From: Aureobasidium sp. EXF-3400
Taxonomy: Eukaryota; Ascomycota; Dothideomycetes; Dothideales; Saccotheciaceae
Assembly (NCBI GenBank): GCA_024195585.1
Contig: SWBL01000338.1
Span: 1-55,530, forward strand
Length of the DNA: 55,530 nucleotides
Reading direction: 5' to 3'
In this document: positions 30,762 through 41,753 of the stretch, piece after piece
How positions within the stretch are numbered: the stretch's first letter is position 1
Layout: the number at the start of each line of letters is the position of its first letter
Position numbers and translations under genes: made by a program
The notes under the pieces: generated by a model
Told to the model about the DNA's origin: nothing
Database searches by the model: none
The model's input: the letters and a program-made list of their open reading frames with translations, nothing else

Positions 30762-31967
30762 ATGGACAACGAAGTCAGCATCATCGGTGCAGGGATTGCC
30801 GGCCTCACTCTAGCCCTCAGTCTACATAATCAGGGCATCTCTTGCACCATCTATGAATCCCGTCCAGAGCCCCAGAATATTGGCGGTGCTGTCATGCTAT
30901 CTCCCAACTCACTCAAACTCTTCGACGACATGGGTATCTTCAAAGACCTCAAGCAGCTCGGTTACAGCTTCGACACCCTCTACTTCCGCGACCTTGCTGG
31001 CTCCCTCAAAGAAACCTATCCCTTCGGAAGTGTCGATAAATATGGATACAGTGGTCTTCGCGTCTACCGTTATCAACTTATTGACCTATTGCTGGAGAAG
31101 ATCACCACCAACAAGATTCCAATCCACTTCAACCACAAATTCTCGCACGTGATTTCCGAATCCGAGGATACTGTGACTTGGCAACTCATCGATGGTACCA
31201 CAAAAACATCTTCTCTTTTGATTGGCGCAGACGGCATCCATAGCCGCATCAGGAAACACCTATATCCCTCTCTCACACCAAAGTTTACCGGAATGGTTGG
31301 CATCACAGCCGCAGTCTCTACTTCCAATCTCAAACTGCCTTCTGCAGACTACAAGATGCCAGTCACCATCATGTCGCCTTCCCACGGCGCTTTTGTCATC
31401 GCACCCCAAAGGCCAGATGGCAGTGAAGTGCTGATCGGAAAGCAAAAGCGCATGTCTGAGCTTTCGCGCGAAGGATGGGATGAATTTTACGCAGACAAAG
31501 ATGCTGCTGTTGCTTTTCTGCGCGATGGCGCAGAAGTCTTTGGTGATATCGCTGTGACGGCAACATCTGATATTCCTCACGAGCACATCAATATCTGGCC
31601 TTTCTATATCATTCCCAAACTGGACTCTTGGTCGTCGACGAATCGGAGAGTGCTGCTCGTTGGTGATGCAGCTCATGCTCTACCACCGAGTTCTGGCCAA
31701 GGGATCTCGCAAGCTGTAGAAGATGTAGCTATGCTAGCAATACTGCTGGGGAAAAACAGAAGCGGGAGAGCAGATCTGGGGTGGTGGCAAGAGTACAGAC
31801 AAACCCGACTCGAGCAGATCCTGCTGTTGAATGCTCGTGTCGACCGTCGAAGACTACCCAAGACAGGTACTGAAGAGCAGGGTGATGACGAGCAAGGCTT
31901 TGACTTAGACTGGCTGTATGGTATTGATGTCGTCAAGGAGGTGGAAAGGTATATTGGTGGTTTATAG
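30762..31967 (+). CDS. FAD-dependent monooxygenase (group A flavoprotein)
   Basis: A single exon of 401 residues. The N-terminal Rossmann motif is SIIGAGIAGLTLAL (residues 6-19), with the acidic end of strand two at IYESRPE. The DG motif is LLIGADGIHSRIRK, and the FAD ribityl-phosphate GD motif is VLLVGDAAHALPPSSGQG. These three fix the class of aromatic-ring or enamine hydroxylases using FAD and NAD(P)H. There is no C-terminal thioredoxin-like domain and no membrane helix. The ATG at 30762 is chosen because it sits directly before the Rossmann strand. A MITE-like copy lies 50 bases past the stop. The substrate is unknown. Confidence 0.92.
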   Translation: MDNEVSIIGAGIAGLTLALSLHNQGISCTIYESRPEPQNIGGAVMLSPNSLKLFDDMGIFKDLKQLGYSFDTLYFRDLAGSLKETYPFGSVDKYGYSGLRVYRYQLIDLLLEKITTNKIPIHFNHKFSHVISESEDTVTWQLIDGTTKTSSLLIGADGIHSRIRKHLYPSLTPKFTGMVGITAAVSTSNLKLPSADYKMPVTIMSPSHGAFVIAPQRPDGSEVLIGKQKRMSELSREGWDEFYADKDAAVAFLRDGAEVFGDIAVTATSDIPHEHINIWPFYIIPKLDSWSSTNRRVLLVGDAAHALPPSSGQGISQAVEDVAMLAILLGKNRSGRADLGWWQEYRQTRLEQILLLNARVDRRRLPKTGTEEQGDDEQGFDLDWLYGIDVVKEVERYIGGL

Positions 31968-32017
31968 ATGACCTCCCTCGACGCTGTCCCTGCAGAAGCA
32001 TATCTACGAACGTCCTC

Positions 32018-32133
32018 GCTATCAAAAGGCACAATAATCTCTAAATCCGAGGTGTGTCCAAAGAGAGCCCAGAACATGTCCTGTCTCCATGGATACTACC
32101 CTGTTTCTTGGAAAGCATTGTGCATTTTTATAG
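32018..32133. repeat. MITE-like copy B (116 bp) in a 3' flank
   Basis: The left end GCTATCAAAAGGCACAATAA and right end CATTGTGCATTTTTATAG are inverted repeats. In reverse the interior reads CAGGGTAGTATCCATGGAG. About 45 bases beyond the right end also resemble the flank of copy C, so the element border may lie further out. Confidence 0.6.
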
Positions 32134-32242
32134 TCCTAAGCGTTATAAAGTCTTGCACATGGGGAGGTAGCACTTTATTTCTATTAGTCTATGAATTCTA
32201 GCAATGTAAAAGATCAATCAAAACATCTGTCAATGTCCACAA

Positions 32243-34026
32243 TCAATGCGGCGCATCTTCGTCCGACCCAAAATGCTGTCTCGCATACGGCGACTTCAAC
32301 CTCAACTTCTCACCGTAGTAGAACCACAACCACGGGATAGGAATCATAATAATACTCAAAAACGCCAACAAACTCGATGCCCACTCATACCCGAGTTTGG
32401 TATACATCTGATTCGCGAAAAGGGGGAAGCCAGCTCCTACGAGATTGCGGATGAGGATGACGCCGGCGAGAGCAGATGCGCTGTATGTTTGGTAGCTGTC
32501 GACAACATAGTTGAGGATGGAAAGGATGACGATGTAGATGCCCAGACCGAAGAATCCGGATGCGATGATGGGAACGATCCAGTGGACGCTGGGGAAGGAA
32601 GTCCAAGCGAACCTGTAAATAAAGTTAGTACATCGTTCTTTCTGTTTTGAGCATGGCGAGCAAACGCGAAACACTTACCAAAACAGACTGATGGGAAGCA
32701 AAAAAGCGCCGAATCTAGCCAACCAAATTCGTGCTTCCGGAACGCCCTTGCCATCGTTTCTGGCGACTTTCTTCAGGTAATAGCGTTCTTGGATGGGGTA
32801 GATAGCTACACCGACCACACTGCCCATTGCCAGTCCCAAGAAACAGAGTCCCTGTTCACCAACATTGAAGCCGTGATTCTTGCCAAATACCAATGGGAAA
32901 GCTTCGTTGAAGAGATAGACCAATCCATAGATAAACCCATTGTACGCAGCAGCACCGATAGTGATGGGCTCAGTGAACAAGAAGCGGAAGGGTCGAGTCA
33001 GTGTAATGGCGAATAAGGTATGTAGACTTTTAGCCTCGTCTGCGTGTGCGTCAAATACCCGTTTGGCCGAGTTTTCGAGTCCTTCCTTTTTCAATGCTTT
33101 GCGCACGCGATTGGCCTTTCTCTCGAGAATTGTGCTGTGACGAGTTTCGGGAAGAGTTGCCTTGGTGTTGTGTTAGTTCTCCTTTCTGTATGGAGCTTCT
33201 TGAGTACTCACCATCATGACGAGCCAAACGCCACCAAAGATTGCCATGTAGACCCAGAACAACCAGCGCCAGCCTTTTTCTTGTGCAATGTATCCAGAGA
33301 TGACGAGTGCCATAGGTGGCCCGAATGTTGAAGAAAGACCATAGATGGACATGGCTGGGCCGCTAGCATTCCTCTCCCAAACATCTGACACAGTGCCGCC
33401 AGTATTTGTGAGTGGTGCCGAACCACCAAATCCTTGGATCAATCGACAGACAATGACGGTCGCAATATTCGGTGCCAGAGCCAGAGGAAGCTGGAATATG
33501 AAGAGAACGAACCAAGAACAGAAGTAGACGGGGTTTCTGCCAAAGTACTCGGAGAGAGGTGCGAGAAGCATTGGACTGTGGGTAGATGTCAGTCATGGCC
33601 ATCAAAGACGACAACGTTACCAACATACCCAATCGCAAAACCCAAGATATACATGGAAAGTCCAACAGTACCAACTTCATCAGAAACACCGAACTCCTCG
33701 ACGAGTTGTCCAACACCGGATGAATAGCCACCGGCACAGAGACAAGTCAGGACATTCAGCGAACTAGCAAAGCAGGTGATATACCACTTTTGCGCCTTGC
33801 TCCAATTACGAGGGTTGTCTCTGTCGTTTGGTCCAAATGTGATGAAAATCTCTCGAGTCTCGTCTGGATATGTCTTTGCGTGGTGGTAGGCCTCGTCTTC
33901 CGAGAGCCAGAGTCTTGAATTGACATCTTCAATTTCCGATCGAGTGCGTCCAGAGGTCGATGATCTTTCTGAATCGATCTTCTTCTCAATGTCTGAGGGG
34001 TCTTCTCGTTCGACTGCCTGCTCCAT
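32243..34026 (-). CDS. MFS drug:H+ antiporter, DHA1 (Tpo1-like) type
   Basis: Four exons, 34026-33629, 33575-33212, 33160-32679 and 32612-32243, give 537 residues. The introns are 53, 51 and 66 nt with GT-AG ends. A charged cytosolic N-terminus ends in FGPNDRDNPRNWSKAQKWYI, the usual entry to helix 1 of fungal DHA1 transporters. Motif A follows as APLSEYFGRNPVYF. GFGGSAPLTNTGGTVSDVW and GWRWLFWVYM mark helices 4-6. A long central loop (about 60 residues, LPETRHSTILERKA...) separates two six-helix halves, and the C-terminus is short. Members export drugs, polyamines or toxic metabolites at the plasma membrane. ATG 34026 is preferred over 34074 because the added residues are hydrophobic and atypical. 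Confidence 0.9.
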
Positions 34027-34846
34027 GATGGGTGTGATGTGTGGAAAGAGGACGAAGAAAGGATGGGGTAGCACGAGGAAGCAGAGGGCAGGGATAAAAT
34101 AAAGATTGGATATGACCTACGTAGCACGAGACACGCCAGCAGTCTTTTACCATGGTCACAGCCGGGGTCCGGTCTCGCAAGAGATAACAAAGTTTGGTGA
34201 CGAATGTAACCAAGTCTCCATGGGCAGCTCCACAAGGGGCACTCTCCAACATTCTCCGCAACGCTTGATGTCAGTGATTTTGGTTTAGATTGGGAAAAGT
34301 GACAGTGGTCAGCCGTGCCGTTCTTGGTGATGGTCATACTAGCGCCGCCGTCGTAACCGTGATGCTTATTTGCGCCCATGAACCCCTACCAAGCATTTGA
34401 GTGGCTTGCTTTTTTGCTTGGGTGTTGCTTTTGGAGGCGTGTGAGGCTCTTTGATACATGCAAGTACCTGATAACATTCTTTGAAGTTTGAACCAGTCCT
34501 TTTGAAGTCTGACAGGATTTCAAAAGTGCTTTGAGGTTATCCGACAATCGGACACGGAGAGCAAGACACAGAGCAAGTGGATCTCGTTATTCTTTCCGAT
34601 ATCCGCGGTAGCCGTGCCACGGCAAATGTCTGAGGGTGAAGTCGGAGTCTGCATTGGTTTAGTGATCAGCAGTAGTCTTGGCACACGTCACGCAATACCA
34701 TATTTCTCACGATCTCTCGAGATTGAGATTAGTGATACACGAGACACGAGACACGCGACACGCGACCCGTCAATTCCAGACCATCACTCTACAACTGAGC
34801 CTCGTTATAACCGACTATCAGAGCTTCCTGACAGGATTACCCAAAG
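34027..34846. other. divergent intergenic region
   Basis: This is the shared upstream region of the DHA1 transporter (-) and the glycine-zipper protein (+). It contains the 7-bp tandem repeat at 34737-34768. No gene is seen; frames here are antisense leader sequence of the transporter. Confidence 0.5.
34737..34768. repeat. 7-bp tandem repeat (ACACGAG/ACACGCG)
   Basis: Two ACACGAG units are followed by two ACACGCG units and a partial one, about 80 bases before the ATG of the glycine-zipper gene, probably in its promoter or leader. Confidence 0.7.
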
Positions 34847-35311
34847 ATGTCAGCCGCAGCAGTTGAGCATACAACCGCTCAAGCAACCTCTTCAACCATC
34901 CAAACCGCAAAACGCAACCTCCAGTTCCTCTACGACCCCTCCTCTCCAAACGCACCTACAAAGCGTCGCACACGCTACTTTCTCCGTACCCTCCGCTACA
35001 CCCTGAAATTTCTCTTTTGGCGACTCGTGCGCTACGCGAAGTACGCAGCTGTAGGTGCCATTACAGCAGCAATAGCAGGAACAGCAATAGGCAGTGTGGC
35101 TTCGGGTGCTGCGTTTGTGATTGCGCCAAAGGGCATAGTGGGAGGTGCCGGTGTGGGTTTGCTTTGGGGGCTGGGAAAGTTCGGGTGGAGGACGTTGGCG
35201 AAGAGGGTGAGGAGTGGGGAGGTGCATGGCGCTGATGCTAGGGAGGATGAGAGGAGTGAACAACATGAGGTCGAGGCTATCAAGCCGCCGAAGATGGAGG
35301 AGCCTTGGTGA
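34847..35311 (+). CDS. small glycine-zipper membrane protein, hypothetical
   Basis: A single exon of 154 residues. A basic segment (TKRRTRYFLRTLRYTLKFLF) leads into a long Gly/Ala-rich hydrophobic stretch, AAVGAITAAIAGTAIGSVAS then GAAFVIAPKGIVGGAGVGLL (about residues 68-108), with repeated GxxxG/AxxxG spacing. This suggests one or two close-packed membrane helices. An acidic tail follows. No enzyme motif is present. Proteins of this shape occur in many filamentous fungi without a known role; mitochondrial or ER location is possible but unproven. Confidence 0.65.
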   Translation: MSAAAVEHTTAQATSSTIQTAKRNLQFLYDPSSPNAPTKRRTRYFLRTLRYTLKFLFWRLVRYAKYAAVGAITAAIAGTAIGSVASGAAFVIAPKGIVGGAGVGLLWGLGKFGWRTLAKRVRSGEVHGADAREDERSEQHEVEAIKPPKMEEPW

Positions 35312-35742
35312 ACGATTGCAGTGGCATTGGTGTGGTGGACATACGGTCCTGGGAGTGCTCAGTTCACAGTCATGAGCAAGGACCATGCGCTTTGCACCGC
35401 CAATGAAATCACCAAAGAACAGGCTCTACATTTATAGCTCTCCAAGCCTGGTGTGAGGACAAGGCAACAATATTTCCAAGAATTCTGCGACAGGCAGCAT
35501 TGTCTTCGAAGATGCTCGGTCGCTCACCGAGCGAACCGAGCAGAGAACGCAAAAGCTTCGGGGAGCTGTCCCCGAGGCTGCATTTCATCACCACCAACAA
35601 ACTGCTCGGGGGCATTGGGGAACAACTACTACTTTTTATTGCTGCCTGATGTCGTGTCTCGAAGACTATTTAGGGAGCATATCCCAGCAGCTTTCACCAT
35701 GCTCAATCATAATCTTACATTCGCGAACTCGAGCTCTCAATT
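35312..35742. other. promoter region of the DHA2 transporter
   Basis: This is the 3' flank of the glycine-zipper gene and the upstream region of the transporter. No gene, RNA or repeat is recognised. Confidence 0.5.
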
Positions 35743-37712
35743 ATGAAGGAACACAGCGTCGACCGATCTCTCCAAGATAACTTGGACATCTCTAGCACCG
35801 GGAACGACGAGAAGACTGAAGAAACAAAACACGAAGATGGCGAGAAAGTATATCCGCCGAAGAAAGTTGTTCTCCCAGCCATGGCTGCTATATATCTAGC
35901 AGTCTTTCTTGTTGCATTGGTAAGTCTTCATCAACACACCTCCTCGTATGCTAAAGTCTGCAACTCCTACGCTCCTTCCACGCTCCTCCCATCAAGATCC
36001 AAACCGACGTTCCCATTGTAGAAAAACACAAAGATCTTCAGACCAGAGATATATCCAAAGAGAGCTTAGAGCATATCACATTTCGATGGACACTATCCTG
36101 TTTCCTGAAACATTGTGCATTCTTATAGCTATATGCGTTGCAGACTTTTGCGCACGGAAGAGGTAGCATACCTCGGACGAATGGCTAATTGTCGTGTAGG
36201 ATAGAACCATCATCGGTACAGCTGTCCCTAGCATCTCGAACCAGTTCAACAGCTTTGGGGACATAGCTTGGTACGAATCAGGCTTCCTCCTGCCCCTCTG
36301 TGCTCTCCAGCTATCGTTTGGCCTTGTCTACACATACTACCCATCCAAATGGGTCCTGGTCGCTCTCGTAACCATCTTCGAAATTGGATCCATAATCTGT
36401 GCTTCTGCTCCTTCCAGCAATGCTCTCATTGTTGGAAGAGTCGTACAGGGTGTTGGTGGAGCAGGCATTGGGTCTGGAGCAATCATACTCATCAGCAAGC
36501 TTGTGCCTCTCCAAGCTCGACCTCAATGGACTGGTGGTATTGGTGCTGTCTTTGGGCTTGCGAGTATACTTGGACCACTTCTTGGAGGATACCTTACCTC
36601 GATCACTTGGAGGTGGTGTTTCTGGATCAACGTTCCTATTGGAGGTGTGTCGTTGGCATGCCTTGTGTTCTTTACACCAAACACGCCATCTGCTGTCAAG
36701 GCTGCTCCGACATGGCGTGGAAAGATCGATCAACTTGATCCATTAGGCTTTATCCTGATAGCACCTTCGGTTATCTGCCTACTCTTCGCCATTGAGTGGG
36801 GTGGCTCGAAATATCCATGGAACAGTGGTCATGTCATCGCATTGTTCGTCGTCTTCGGTGTCCTCCTCCTCGCCTTCATAGCTTCTCAAGCCTGGCGTGG
36901 AGACAAGGCAACCCTGCCTCCAAGAATCCTTCAACAGCGCAGCATCATCTCTGCGTCTCTAGCGAATATAGGCGTGGGATCTCTGCTCGTTCTCTATGCC
37001 TTTTACCTGCCAATCTGGTTCCAGGTGATTCAGGGGAAGTCGCCACAAAAGTCTGGTCTGTCGTTATTACCGCTTTTGCTCAGCAACGTGCTTGCAGTGA
37101 TATCGTGTGGTGTCTCAACGACACTTGTGGGATACTACACCCCGTTTCTGATGGTCGGTAGCGCTCTGTTGATCGTAGGGTCAGCATTGATCACGAAATG
37201 GTCAGCTAATATCGGAGCAGGAATATGGATTGGATATCAGGTAGGATTCTTATCCTTGCTTGTGGGACGAAAAGCTAACCCAGAGCATCTAGATCATCAC
37301 AGGCCTAGGACTGGGTGCAGTCTTGCAAGGTCCAAACATTGCGGCCCAGACAGTCCTCTCAGATGCCGACGTCTCTATTGGGTTGTCCTTCTTACAGTTC
37401 ATCAGCTTCTTTGCAGGCAGTACCTTTATCACTGTGTCACAGACACTTCTGGAGAACGGTCTAATTTCCGGACTGAAGAACATCTTGCCCGACTTGGATC
37501 CTAGCACTATATCAGGAGGAGGAGCAAGCGCTGTTCGAGAGTTGGTGTCTCCAGACCAGCTTCCGGTCGTGCTGAGAGTGTACAACAATGCGATCAGATC
37601 TGTCTGGTACTTGGGCTTGGGACTGGCTTGTCTTGTGTTTGTAGCGTCCTGGGGCTTTGAGTGGAAAAGTGTCAAGGCAAAGACGCAAGATGGCGACAAC
37701 GACAAAATTTGA
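35743..37712 (+). CDS. MFS drug:H+ antiporter, DHA2 (14-helix) type
   Basis: Exons 35743-35919, 36200-37240 and 37293-37712 give 545 residues. The first splice joins LAVFLVAL to DRTIIGTAVPSISNQF, restoring the LDxTIVxxAxPxI signature of helix 1 in DHA2 exporters. Motif C-like GGIGAVFGLASILGPLLGGY (helix 5) and WRWCFWINVPIGG (helix 6) follow. The last exon carries helices 12-14 (GLGLGAVLQGPNIAAQ, VWYLGLGLACLVFV). It probably exports toxic compounds or secondary metabolites. The first intron is 280 nt, against 51-66 nt elsewhere, because it contains a MITE-like element (36018-36129). Confidence 0.9.
36018..36129. repeat. MITE-like copy C inside an intron
   Basis: The left end GTAGAAAAACACAAAG is eroded; the right end CATTGTGCATTCTTATAGC is good. 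In reverse the interior reads CAGGATAGTGTCCATCGAAA. It lies wholly within the first intron of the DHA2 transporter. The bases that follow (GCGTTGCAGACTTTTGC) resemble the flank of copy B. Confidence 0.55.
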
Positions 37713-37780
37713 GACAGAAGTAGCGAAATGATCAAGGACCGAGTGGAGTAGCTGTATTAACATGATGGTCGTCAGATTGT

Positions 37781-38680
37781 CTAACTATGTCCTTCCACCT
37801 CTTTCTTTATGCGGACCTGCATTTTCAAGTTTGGATCACTAAAGCTCTCAGATCTGTCCTTAGGCTTCTTCAGCGACTCGATATACTCTTTCCAAAGATC
37901 GTCAACGCTTTGGCCAAACAGCTCCTTCCAAAATGTATCGTTATCGTATTTCTTGTGACACAAAGCTTGGTTGACAACATAAATGCTGCCAGTGCCTCTG
38001 GTCTTCTCTATCCAGTCGAGGAAGTAACCAGTATTCTGATATCCGGTATCCCAACGATCACCAGCCTCTTTCTTCCAGTGCGAAGGCACGAAGCCAGCGT
38101 TCAAGCGAACCCAATCGGCGATGCCTTCGATGAGACCTCCGTTGCAGGTGCCTTTGGCATTCCACTGGACGCAGTGAACCAGCTCGTGGCAGACGACACC
38201 GAGGATCTCATTACGAGCTTTCTCTGATGTGACGTGGTTGAGGTAGGATAGCGATAGGTGGATTTCCTTGTGGTCATTATCGATGTCTGAGCCGGTGGTG
38301 TAGGCAACACCGTCCATATCGCGTACTATCAACGTGACCGATCGTGTGCCGGGGATCTTTGTAGTCGAAGGCATCGGTAAACTCGTCGAGGGGTCGTCAT
38401 GGTTGGGAAAGGTGTACAGTCGCTTCAGAACAATGTCGACGAGGTCGGCAAAGTCTTTTGCGCTGTTGAAGTTCTTGAGGAAGAGGTCGGTCGACTTGTG
38501 AGAGAGGTCACGGAGTTCGAGGCGTAGTTTGACTTTGGGGAAATCGGATGGCTTGGTTGACGTCGGCTCGGGTTCACGCGTTGGAGTTGCGAGTGAGGGC
38601 GGTGCCTGGGACGGCGTAGGCTCTGGAGGAACTGGAGACATGGTTTGGAAGTACGGAGTAGCTGATGATGTTGCCGACAT
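37781..38680 (-). CDS. basic-secretory-protein (BSP, PF04450)-type metallopeptidase
   Basis: A single exon of 299 residues from ATG 38680. A Pro/Thr-rich N-terminus precedes the conserved domain KVKLRLELRDLSHKSTDLFL. The zinc motif is VVCHELVHCVQW (H165-E-L-V-H169). A third likely ligand region follows in GLIEGIADWVRLNAGF, then the typical WDTGYQNTGYFLDWIEKTRG. These features define the BSP family, plant- and fungus-shared putative peptidases linked to stress or defence. A start at 38767 would add 29 residues; neither start gives a clear signal peptide, so secretion is uncertain. Confidence 0.88.
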   Translation of the reverse strand: MSATSSATPYFQTMSPVPPEPTPSQAPPSLATPTREPEPTSTKPSDFPKVKLRLELRDLSHKSTDLFLKNFNSAKDFADLVDIVLKRLYTFPNHDDPSTSLPMPSTTKIPGTRSVTLIVRDMDGVAYTTGSDIDNDHKEIHLSLSYLNHVTSEKARNEILGVVCHELVHCVQWNAKGTCNGGLIEGIADWVRLNAGFVPSHWKKEAGDRWDTGYQNTGYFLDWIEKTRGTGSIYVVNQALCHKKYDNDTFWKELFGQSVDDLWKEYIESLKKPKDRSESFSDPNLKMQVRIKKEVEGHS

Positions 38681-39132
38681 TGAGTGCGTGTTTAGCAATA
38701 TATAGATGCTGTTACCTTGTATGAATGCATCTCTCTCCGCATAGACGTTGGCATGCTGCAGCCTCACAATTCAGGGTCCTGGACATAGTTTCATCTCGAC
38801 ATAATTTCATGCGTGAGATGCAGACACCTACCTACTATAATGTAGGAACACACGAATAAATGTCAATGAGAATCGCTGCCACTGAGAGCAGTGTACGAGG
38901 ATTTCAACCCATTGCCAAAGGCTCTGACCTATGGTTCGCGCATCAAAAGCCACCACAAGTTTGTTGGTTCTCTCAAACTCAGAAACCTTCAGTAGAGCCA
39001 CCGTGAGATTTAAGACGTGCTGAGATCAAGATGGTCGAGGCTGGGAGCGAGCGACCTCGATTTTTGATAGTCTGGCACATCATACCATTTGGGTATGGTT
39101 TCTTCATTTTTCGAGGGGTCTTCCATGGAGGC

Positions 39133-39149
39133 CCCGCTTAGTAAGCGGG
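39133..39149. promoter_or_regulatory. 17-nt perfect palindrome
   Basis: CCCGCTTAGTAAGCGGG is a perfect 8-bp inverted repeat around one G. It lies about 40 bases before a TATAAAAG, which suggests a site for a dimeric (for example Zn2Cys6) regulator. Inference only. Confidence 0.4.
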
Positions 39150-40851
39150 AAAGTGCGCACAGGCCACGTCAAGCTGTATAAAAGTTTCCGCTCTCTCGCC
39201 CTCTTCTTTTTCTCATTAGTCGACTTTACTTCGTACGTGCAACATCCTGGTCTATACCATCGACCTTTTGAGCATTATACTGACCTCTATAACAGATAGA
39301 ATCATTTTCTTTAGTTTGTCTTCTTATCTGAACTCTTCAAAAGAGCCACAGAACTCCAACCTGGCGGATGAGATACATCCCCGGCGCCTCAGAGTGATAC
39401 CAAGTGCTTTGGCTCCGGCCTCAGCGGTGATGATCTCGACCCTTTTGAGTGTCTGGCTTCGGTCGGCTTGACTGGGTAGGCACTGGCGGACTTCTGACAG
39501 GCTTTGTTTTCTTTCTACTTTTTTCATCAATCTTTTGGCTTTATGCTGAGTTTTGGAGAAGAACTTTTCTGTCAACTGCGCAACACCACCTACATGCGAT
39601 CAAGGCGCGCGCGAAGAAATCAAAACAACAAACACAAGCTGTCCGGCAAATCTCTGCAAGCAAATTTTCATATCGACATGTGTCAAGCAAAGACCACAAC
39701 CGTGGACATCATCCTCTTTGAATCGGTCCATGCGCATAGCAACCTATTCTTGCCCCAGGTCTACGCCAACTCGATCAAGGAGACACCATTTACGCATCTC
39801 CAACAAGGTCTTTCGCTTCCCATATCAAATCGATTTCACAGCACCGCCTCATTTTGCCGCAGCAAACAGGTCCTCTAGCTCAAGATGATGTCTTGTCTGA
39901 TCAACAATCTCACCTCGAAGTTTCGAAGCGCTGACCGGTGGCGCTCTTTGAATACAAGTTACGTTTAACTCGACTCCATCTTGCTCTATTCGTACCGGCT
40001 CCTCCGTCCGGTTCACGAATCCGTTCAGAAGACGGCGTATCCTCATATATCGTACAACCATAGTGTCGCTGCTATGAACGATTGGTATCGTCTCTTTTTC
40101 ATCCCAGGTGCTGCTCACTGCTCGACAAACTCTCTGTAAAGCAACGGTCCTTGGTTCCTGACCGCCATGGCACAAATGATCGATTGGGTTGAGGATGACA
40201 GGGCTCTCAAAACATTGAACGCCAAGCTATCAGTGGTGATATGGCTGATTGGCAGTTGTGTAGCCGGTCTCTACGTCCTGTGTACAAGAACAACGGTACT
40301 TAGCTTGAGTGTGAGTATGATCAGGCTAGCATTGATACTTGTATGTACGCTTTTGATGCGTGAAAGTTGCCTTTGTACTAAGCCACTCGTACATGTCTGA
40401 TGTACTGTATGATCGGAAGAAGCACATTGTGACGATCTTCGATAGATGGGTGGTGATTCGGCAGATGTTCGGAAGGAATTCATTTCGCAATCAATCCTTT
40501 GTGGAAGCGGAGGAGCCTTCCGACCTCCTGTGCGACCATTAATTTATCTCTACATGCGATCTTCGTCTAGGCTGGTTGCAACAGCAGTTTGGAAACAATG
40601 TTGCGCTCAGTGTACACTCCTCTTCGTTGACGAGCTCAGTTGAAGGTGCGACACAGGAGGTTGGGTGCAACCTTGCAGAGGAAACAAAGCTCATGAATTC
40701 GAGGACGCCTCGAACGCACACCCTCAAAAGCTTAATGCCAAACAACAACAAGTTGTGTAGTTTAGGCGGCTATAACATGCTAGTGGCTTAGCTCTTATAC
40801 ATCAAACACCGCGAATTATTGCCGAGACCCCAGTCATGAGTCGGACCAGGG

Positions 40852-40858
40852 TATATAA
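40852..40858 (+). promoter_or_regulatory. TATA box of the SDR gene
   Basis: TATATAA lies 75 bases before the ATG at 40933. Confidence 0.5.
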
Positions 40859-40932
40859 CGTTGAGTATTATCGCTTCTCCACGCTTCCCAAAATCCACCA
40901 ACTTTTCTCCGACTCTACATCCATCGAACATT

Positions 40933-41744
40933 ATGTCTCTCCAGGATAAGATTGCCGTTGTCACTGGTGCCTCACGTGGCATCGGTGCTGCCATCGCTAA
41001 AGCTTATGCAAAGGAGGGTGCACATGTCGCTATTGTCTATGCCTCGCCTTCAAGTACCGAACAGGCAGAGGCTGTCAAGAAGGAGATTGAAGAACTAGGT
41101 CGCAAAGCCATTCTGATCCAGACCGACTTGATCAAGCCAGACTGCGGAGAAGTTGTCATGCGGGAGACATTGAAGGGCTTCAACACTAAGACCATCGACA
41201 TTCTGGTCTCAAACGCTGGCGTATACAAAGAAAACCACACACTTGAGTTTGACGCAGAGCTTTTCGACAGGTAACTGATCATCAACTCTCGGCAGCTACA
41301 GAATGCTGACTCTATATGGAAAGAACCATGGCCATCAACGTCCGTGCCCCGGCATCTCTGGTCAAGTCCATCGCTCCCGTCATGCCCAGAGGTGGGCGCA
41401 TCGTTGTCATCTCCTCCATGGCAGCTACCTGGGCGGCTCCCAACATGGACATCTACAGCTCAAGCAAAGCAGCTGTCAATGCAATGATGAAGTGCTGGGC
41501 TATCTCGTTGGGCAAGTCTCATGGTATCACCGCCAATGCTATCAACCCTGGTTTCTTCCCTACAGATATCAACGCCCATTTCTCGGATGAGCTGCTGGAG
41601 ATGTTCAAGAACAAGCAGGCTGTTGATCATCGTCTGGCTAACATGGATGACCTGACTGGTTTGGCTGTCTTTTTGGCTAGTGAGCAGTCTAGATGGATCA
41701 CTGGAGAAACTGTGGAATGCTCTGGAGGTTCTGCGTTAGGATAG
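40933..41744 (+). CDS. short-chain dehydrogenase/reductase (classical SDR)
   Basis: Exons 40933-41270 and 41324-41744 give 252 residues; the 53-nt intron has GTAACT and AAAG ends. The cofactor motif is TGASRGIG (residues 11-18), followed by the structural NAG (LVSNAGVY). The catalytic Ser is in VVISSMAA (143-144) and the catalytic pair is YSSSK (Y157, K161). The C-terminus has NPGFFPTDINAHF and the usual SRWITGETVECSGGSALG. Such enzymes reduce ketones or oxidise alcohols, here most likely with NADP(H) given the Arg after TGAS. The next frame begins nine bases after the stop, in the same frame. Confidence 0.93.
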
Positions 41745-41753
41745 ATACACGAT

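Larger units (their letters stand above)
38681..40932. other. 2.2-kb interval without a convincing gene
   Basis: A promoter-like patch exists (GTATAAAAG at about 39176, followed by a pyrimidine-rich leader), and short frames of partly protein-like composition follow between 39400 and 40180 on both strands. None carries a recognisable domain or continuous exon set. A 77-codon plus frame at 40167 contains one hydrophobic stretch (VVIWLIGSCVAGLYVL). A degenerate or species-specific gene here is possible. The right end holds the SDR promoter. Confidence 0.4.

Noticed and set aside
39849..40175. 108-codon minus-strand frame in the empty interval before the SDR
   Set aside because: It looks partly protein-like, but I could not extend it by splicing or match any family; plus-strand frames overlap it.
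29347..41744. Secondary-metabolite gene cluster
   Set aside because: No polyketide synthase, NRPS, terpene synthase or P450 is visible and the genes are interleaved with unrelated ones; kept only as a weak finding.
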